Below are positions 58,610 through 64,000 of a stretch of 64,000 nucleotides of DNA, piece after piece. Made by a program: the position numbers and the translations under genes. The first letter of the stretch is position 1. Every line of letters starts with the position of its first letter. The DNA is taken from assembly GCF_002994745.2 (NCBI RefSeq), contig NC_037090.1, positions 38,311,001-38,375,000 on the forward strand, written 5' to 3'. The notes under the pieces were generated by a model. It was not told where the DNA came from. It saw nothing but the letters and a program-made list of their open reading frames with translations, and searched no databases. The stretch comes from Rosa chinensis (lineage: Eukaryota > Streptophyta > Magnoliopsida > Rosales > Rosaceae).

Positions 58610-58878
58610 TTAATCATCTATATCACTGTTACCACCCCAGTAGTCATCATCGCCATGGTAATCATCCTCATCAAAATCACTTTCTTCATCTGCTAGATAT
58701 TCCTCTTCTTCATAGTTGTTATAGACTTATAGCTGTCTCAAACATTTTGGTACCTGTAGTTTGAAGGAAAAAGTCCTATTGATGATCTCAAAGATGACCT
58801 TCCTTTTGACACTTCCTGTCCATTGTCGTCAACTTCTTCTTCCTCCTCCTCACTCTTCATAAAATCATAATCGATTCA
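58610..58878 (-). pseudogene. Exons of an unrecognised acidic protein, minus strand
   Basis: Piece 1 (58754 to about 58878) reads DYDFMKSEEEEEEVDDNG and ends at a GT donor. Piece 2 (58610-58725) follows an AG acceptor, reads EEEEYLADEESDFDEDDYHG then DDDYWGGNSDIDD and stop. Upstream (58880-58925) RKRRRVQDQEQTYKPIL is in a different frame. Such a basic-then-acidic C terminus suggests a nuclear or chromatin protein, but I cannot name it. The exon phases do not join cleanly (2+2 bases), so it is either a relic or wrongly bounded. Confidence 0.35.
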
Positions 58879-58925
58879 AAATAGGCTTGTAGGTCTGCTC
58901 CTGATCTTGAACTCGTCGCCTCTTT

Positions 58926-61900
58926 CGCCTCTGTATTTGTAATACAATCCATCAGGATACTATCAGATGTTGCGAAATGTCACCTAAGAAAGTGGTGTGA
59001 CGAACCATACCTTCTCTATGCTACCATCGTCTATCACAGTTGTTAGTGTCATATTTGTGTAATTGGCATTTCCTAGCTAAACAATCAAGAGTCATATGTA
59101 TTATAATAGTCCTTAATTGTGGAACTCAGAAGGAGGATCACATACAAGACTCGCTACTCAACTCATCGCAGCAACTTCAAATGGTAAGTCTGCATTCATG
59201 TGTGTTATGTTACTTTTAGGAGTGAACAAGCTCTTCTATCCTAGATTAGGATAGCATAGTTTTCTGTCTACTAAGTTGCTGAGTCTTCTTAATATAAAAA
59301 ACGGGCTTACTATGAAACAGTGTTTATTATCCATGCATATTAAAAACGTTTTTAAAAGCCCATGCACAATAGAAACCCTAGCGTTGCTCCAGTGTCTCGC
59401 AAGTATAAATACATGTTTATTGAGCAGTCTAGGGTTACGACTTCTTTGGAGAGAACCTTGAGCTTAAACAGTTTGTTTCGATAATTCTTCATGAGTTGTT
59501 CCATGTTTAACTCTTGAAGGATTATCATCATCTCAAATACCTTCTTTCAAAGCCTTGGTTTTATGCTTCCGTGTGTGCTGCATTCATGCATGGTTCGTGC
59601 CTTGAGGTGATTGACAACCGAGTCTAGTGTTGTGCCATTTCAAGATTGACGAAGGTGATCAGATCCACTTTCCAGATTCAGTAGCAAAGACAAGATCAAG
59701 CTGCCTTTCTAGTAGGGTTCTAGTAAGTAGAGTTTGTGTGAATTCTTTATGTACTAATCTTTTATTAGTGGATCATCTTTTACCGGCGTAGTGCCCGCAG
59801 TTGTTTACCTCTTAGGAGGGTTTTACAGCGTCAACATATCGTGTGTTGTTGATCTTATCTTTCTTGCTTTGTGTTGATTGTTGGCCTATTGACAACATCC
59901 CATTAGGCTGGGTAATTCTGTTCTTGTATTTACAACAGTACATATTGAGATGACTCAAATAGCTTCATTGAGCATTGCTTCTAAATCATCTATATATAGA
60001 GGTTTTGAAAAAGAATGAACACAAAGCTATCAGAAGTATAACAGTATATCACTGTATCATATTCCTACTACTAGACATGCCCGTCTCCCCACATATTATT
60101 AAATACCATCTTTTTCAGCTAAGCAAATTTCACCAAATTAAGTTAAAAAACAGATAAAAAAAAACCCAATATCATAGGCACCGATTCACATCCTATGATA
60201 CCACATTTCAAACTTATGATACCACATAACAAACTTTTGAAGGAGGAAAAACATAAGCCATTTTTCAGACTCGAATTGACATATGTGGTAAAGATCCTCA
60301 CTTTTGTTGTAACAAAAAAAAAAAAATACTTACAGTTGCAGATAAATTCCCAACTAACCTTAGACCTAGATTGAACTCTAACAAATCTTTTTTGGATACT
60401 AAACTCCAACAAATCTAACCACAGCATTGGTGTAATAATGCTCTCAAAAAGAAGCAGACACATCCAACCATCACCTGTTCAATATAAATTTGTAAGCTCC
60501 ATGAGATTCATCGGAATTCAAAAAGGGCTTCTATAGACACCTATTGATGCCCATTATGGTGCTTGGTGATGTGTTCCAGGTACCAATCAATGGACAATAA
60601 TTTCCTGATCACTGAGCCAGCTCCTCTCAAGTACACAGTATCAAACAAAGAAACCACACGCAGCCTGTTCCAAGATGTATGAAAACTCGGTCTGTATTTA
60701 GTGTAATAGCAATTTTAACATCAGTAATGAACAACTTACAGGGTTTAATCTAATTCCTTAACTTAAGAAAAGAAAGTTTTAGTCCTCCCCTTCCTACATT
60801 CTTACCCATAAAAGTCAAAGATGCTAAATAACCATGGACTATATAAGTATGAGGTGAATCCATAGCAACAGAAACTTAATTGGAGAAGAAACCACCTTCT
60901 AATACCAACCCTATCTAGTTCTATGCAATGGGGAATCAAGATGGATCATAAAGGTGCTTAACAACTACAGCTCCATTTGATGTGCACACGAATTAACAAA
61001 AATGATAGTATTGTGAAAATTACCATCATTTTCTGTAGAGCCAGAGAGAGAATCCAATGAATAAATAAAGTGCAAATATCATATGCCACGTAAAACATAA
61101 ATAGACACACAGGAAGAATGTGACTAAAGAAGGACCATTTAATCTGGCAGTATCAACATAGAGATCATTCTTAAGTTCCACCAGGACATGGCTTTCCTAT
61201 CTCTCCACTAACGGCAAGTCGTGCATCTTTTTGCAAAAAATCTACAGCAAGAACATCACTTGCCTACCAGTTCCAAGTTACAATGTACTTGGTAGCCTTG
61301 TTATCAATTTTACCAAACAATTCATGTATAGAAACTTTGCAATTGGAAAATCAAGTTCCTTAGCCTTCTAAATGCAAAGCTGGAATACAAATCTATAATG
61401 AAAGTTGTATGCCATACCTTAGAAGCCATACACTTTTTTCCTTTTGTTTTTGACAGGCTAGAATATGACAATTAAAATATGTTTTCAAAACAAACAATAA
61501 GACATCCAAGTAACTCCCAAAGAGACACCTAAAGATTTATCATGCAATTGCGCAAGAGAAAACCATGTTAAGTTTATGAATGTAAAATTAGACTTTCCAA
61601 TTTTCCATTTTATTAAAAGTGGAAAGGGAGACCTGAATTTATTTTGAGGGTAAATTACTGTATGTTTAGTGTTACTCACCAACTTGTATTTAAGAGAGAG
61701 TATGATGGAACCTACATGCTCTGCTGCATTTCCATCTGCATGATTCACTCAACTCAATAGAAACTAAACTGGTTTACCCAACTCAGTAGTAAAAGACCAT
61801 AATTCACTCATCTCCCTCTTAATGCCAAACTAAACAATCAAAAAGCATCAAATTCAAAGCAACACATCCAAAGCTACTCGAATTGAACATAAAAAATCCA

Positions 61901-62050
61901 TCACCAAACAGTAATATCCAATCAAACTCACAACTAGGAAAGGGCAATTTAACCAAGAGGAGTGCTTTAAAAGTACCCATTACCCCAACTCCAAAAGGGC
62001 ACACTTTAGAACATATTCAAATAGGGAGGAAAATATCACAAATGGTCACT
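58926..62050. other. Intergenic, probable retrotransposon LTR remnant and spacer
   Basis: At 59250-59860 there is an LTR-like stretch with a leader-style word (TTTTACCGGCGTAGTGCCCG) and TATA-like AAGTATAAATAC at 59400. From 59900 to 62050 the sequence is AT-rich, with a duplicated word TGATACCACAT (60197 and 60219). No gene supported. Confidence 0.3.
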
Positions 62051-62098
62051 GAGTTATGACCTATTCGACACTTAGCTCACTGTATTTTCAACAATATC

Positions 62099-62177
62099 AC
62101 TTAACTCACTCACTTTTACATCCGTCTTTTACTTAACTCACTCACTTTTACATCCGTCTTTTACTTAACTCACTATC
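62099..62177 (+). repeat. 32-bp tandem repeat
   Basis: ACTTAACTCACTCACTTTTA plus twelve bases occurs twice (62099-62130, 62131-62162), with a partial third unit. Confidence 0.85.
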
Positions 62178-62249
62178 GTTAATTCTATCGTTAAAAGCCA
62201 TTAAAATTGAGGGTATATTTGTTTAAACACTAAAAAACTGCATTACAAA

Positions 62250-62925
62250 GTTAAGGAGACCTCTCTCTCTCTCGAATCAATCAATCACAGCGATTACAAA
62301 GCCTCCCCGGAGCAAACCTTCAACCCTGTTGAAACTCGGCGACCGTACTCTCAGTCCTAGTCTCTCCGAGCCGACTGTCAATGCTACTGCCACATATACT
62401 ACCAGCGAAGCAAGGGTAAGCCCTCGCAACCCAACGAAGCTAAAGATACGCTTTAGCAAACCCTGTGCTTTCTCAGAACTTCCCAGTGATTGCTCTGCTC
62501 AACCTACAACGTTGAGTATCGATTTGGTGACCAAAGAGAGCACACCCAAAGTCATTATCCGTAAGGCAAAAGTCCTTTCCCGAAAGGCTAGAGAAGAATC
62601 CTGTGGCGAGGTTGGTGCTCTCCTCGTCCAAAATGCTTGAAGAAGAAGTCAGGTCAAGGGACTACCCCGACGACTGCACCCCACGGTGCTGGCACGCCTG
62701 GGCAATCACAAGCTCAAAAGAGACAGTTTGCACACCAAATGGTTTTGGAGCCAAACATTTTGGCACGCCCAGTGGTTCCTGCAATATTGTCTCTTCGTGA
62801 AAGTAACCATTGGGAAGTCTAGCGAAAACCCTTACCAAAAGGTTTACGCTAGCTGCTCCTAGAATAAGACCTCCAGTTACAGGCCGCATTCTCGCGCGGA
62901 CTATCGTGGTCTTTCTGAAGAACAA
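62250..62925 (+). other. LTR end / leader of a Ty3/gypsy-like element
   Basis: The GC-rich region ends with the word TTTTGGCACGCCCAGTGG (62757-62774), which in many plant gypsy-type elements follows the primer-binding site, and a related word GGTGCTGGCACGCCTGGG at 62684. The LTR boundary cannot be fixed because the partner lies outside the window. Confidence 0.45.
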
Positions 62926-64000
62926 GTGACTCAAAGGTTCTCTCGTCAGTCCCAATCGCCTAACATGTCAACTGGACGAGAAGAGAGTCGCCCGACCATT
63001 ACTGAGGGTCGGAGTGTCAATACTGATCAGGCCAGCGAGCCTGTTATCCCCACCACTATCACCACTACGGTGGGGAGTGGAGAAAGAGAGGCTTTTATTC
63101 CGAAGCCTATTCCAGAGGGAGCAACCTCCGAGGTAAGGTTCGCAATCATCATGGAAAATATCGAAAACCATAGCAAGAAGATAGCCGCTGATTTCGAAAG
63201 GGAGACTGCAAAGACAGATAAGCTCATACGTGATCTAGATCAGCGAATTACCCGACATGTAGAAGATACTAGACAACAGATCGCACAATCAGAGAGTGCA
63301 GTGAGGGCACATGCCGCAGTATCGCTAGCGAGAAGAATCAATGTCAAAAAGAGATCTTGGAGGCTATCGCGAATCAAGCCAAGCAGACCGCGTCAGACAT
63401 GAGAGGTCTTCGCAAGGATGGTGCTAACCTGGAGAACGAGGTGGCCATGGAGAGAGCAGAATTGAACCAAGCGAGAGAAGTGTTGAACAAAGCTTTAGGG
63501 GACCCTAATGCTATCCTTAGCTCTCTTGGCCAACCATCCCGTTCAGGCAAGTACGTACCACCAAATCAGCGTGAGAAGACTAGCAGCAATGCTGCTTCTT
63601 CCTCAGCTACTGTTGCTACTACAAGGCTGAAAAGTAAAGAGCAAGGAAAAATCTACCTCGTTGAGCGGACAGGCCACCAGACAGAAACATCAGGCCTCAA
63701 AAGTTGCAGGAACTTCATCCAACTCCGCTACGTTCATTCAATACAACAGCGATGGGGCAGAAAATGTGTATCAAGAGCTTCCAGGGAGTTATTACGGGAT
63801 CGACCATGCCGGCACCCCTATCAAGATAACACCCTTGTCGAAAGAAACGCCTACAGTGACTCTCCAGTAACAGGCTACTACCCGCGTTGTGCACGTCGGA
63901 GAGGGGCCGACAACTGTAAACCAAACAATACCTGTGCAGGCTACTCGCCAGACTGTGGCGACACCTCCTCCTCCTCCGGGCCCAGAATATGTAAGACGCG
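62926..64000 (+). pseudogene. Ty3/gypsy-like gag (partial, frameshifted), runs off the window
   Basis: Frame 1 (62926-63402, likely start MSTGREESRPTITEGRS at 62965) carries FAIIMENIENHSKKIAADFE and a coiled coil DKLIRDLDQRITRHVEDTRQ. A frameshift near 63340 moves the continuation (LEAIANQAKQTASDMRGLRK, NQAREVLNKALGDPNAIL) to another frame, and near 63650 it moves back (SSNSATFIQYNSDGAENVYQ; a TAG at about 63868). The His/Gln-rich, coiled-coil style fits gag of plant gypsy-type elements; pol would follow outside the window. Confidence 0.6.

Noticed and set aside
62329..62640. 103-codon plus-strand open frame
   Set aside because: It lies in the LTR/leader region before the primer-site word and has no domain; treated as noncoding element sequence.

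Overview
This is nuclear DNA from a flowering plant, most likely a eudicot. It is AT-rich, its host genes contain spliced GT-AG introns, and most of the window is transposable-element (TE) sequence of plant-specific types: Ty1/copia, Ty3/gypsy-like, L1-type LINE, hAT, CACTA, Mutator-like and PIF/Harbinger-like MITEs, and Helitron-like ends. No prokaryotic operons, CRISPR arrays or organellar genes were seen. A rosid/Rosaceae-like source is plausible from overall resemblance, but the sequence alone cannot settle the species.

Only two host genes look intact, both on the minus strand. At 11927-12653 is a three-exon heavy-metal-associated isoprenylated plant protein (HIPP-like, 145 aa) in which the second cysteine of the metal-binding CxxC is replaced by tyrosine. 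At 15856-22569 is an eleven-exon methionyl-tRNA formyltransferase (369 aa), the organellar initiator-tRNA formylase; every splice site and phase joins cleanly. Two further stretches (45795-51050 plus strand; 58610-58878 minus strand) hold coding-like exons of host genes I do not recognise, with frame damage.

Layout. 1-1203: decayed copia integrase fragment. 1401-8035: hAT-like GGGTTA-rich sequence split by a complete copia element (A, 1692-7651, minus) with identical 217-bp LTRs and a 5-bp target site duplication (TSD). 8040-13670: minisatellite, several MITEs, an (AG)n tract and the HIPP gene. 15856-22569: the formyltransferase gene. 22673-25569: a threefold tandem duplication of a ~781-bp unit directly upstream of it, containing Helitron-like ends and one datable Tourist-like MITE. 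26676-29800: non-autonomous hAT with four 505-bp tandem repeats. 29930-38153: decayed hAT transposase gene interrupted by a 5.7-kb CACTA element (32295-37988) carrying exon fragments of ZYP1, FY, a MAPKKK-like kinase and an unidentified gene. 38560-45453: second complete copia element (B, minus). 48318-50477: solo LTR. 51905-52205 and 53901-57716: LINE remnants. 62250-64000: 5' part of a Ty3/gypsy-like element with decayed gag.

The two most interesting signals are (i) a shared primer-binding site in both copia elements that fits the 5' half of tRNA-Ile(IAU) through the anticodon loop, with a C placed opposite the inosine, and (ii) the CACTA element that has assembled same-strand exon fragments from at least three unrelated host genes, including the meiotic ZYP1 and the flowering-time/3'-end-processing factor FY.
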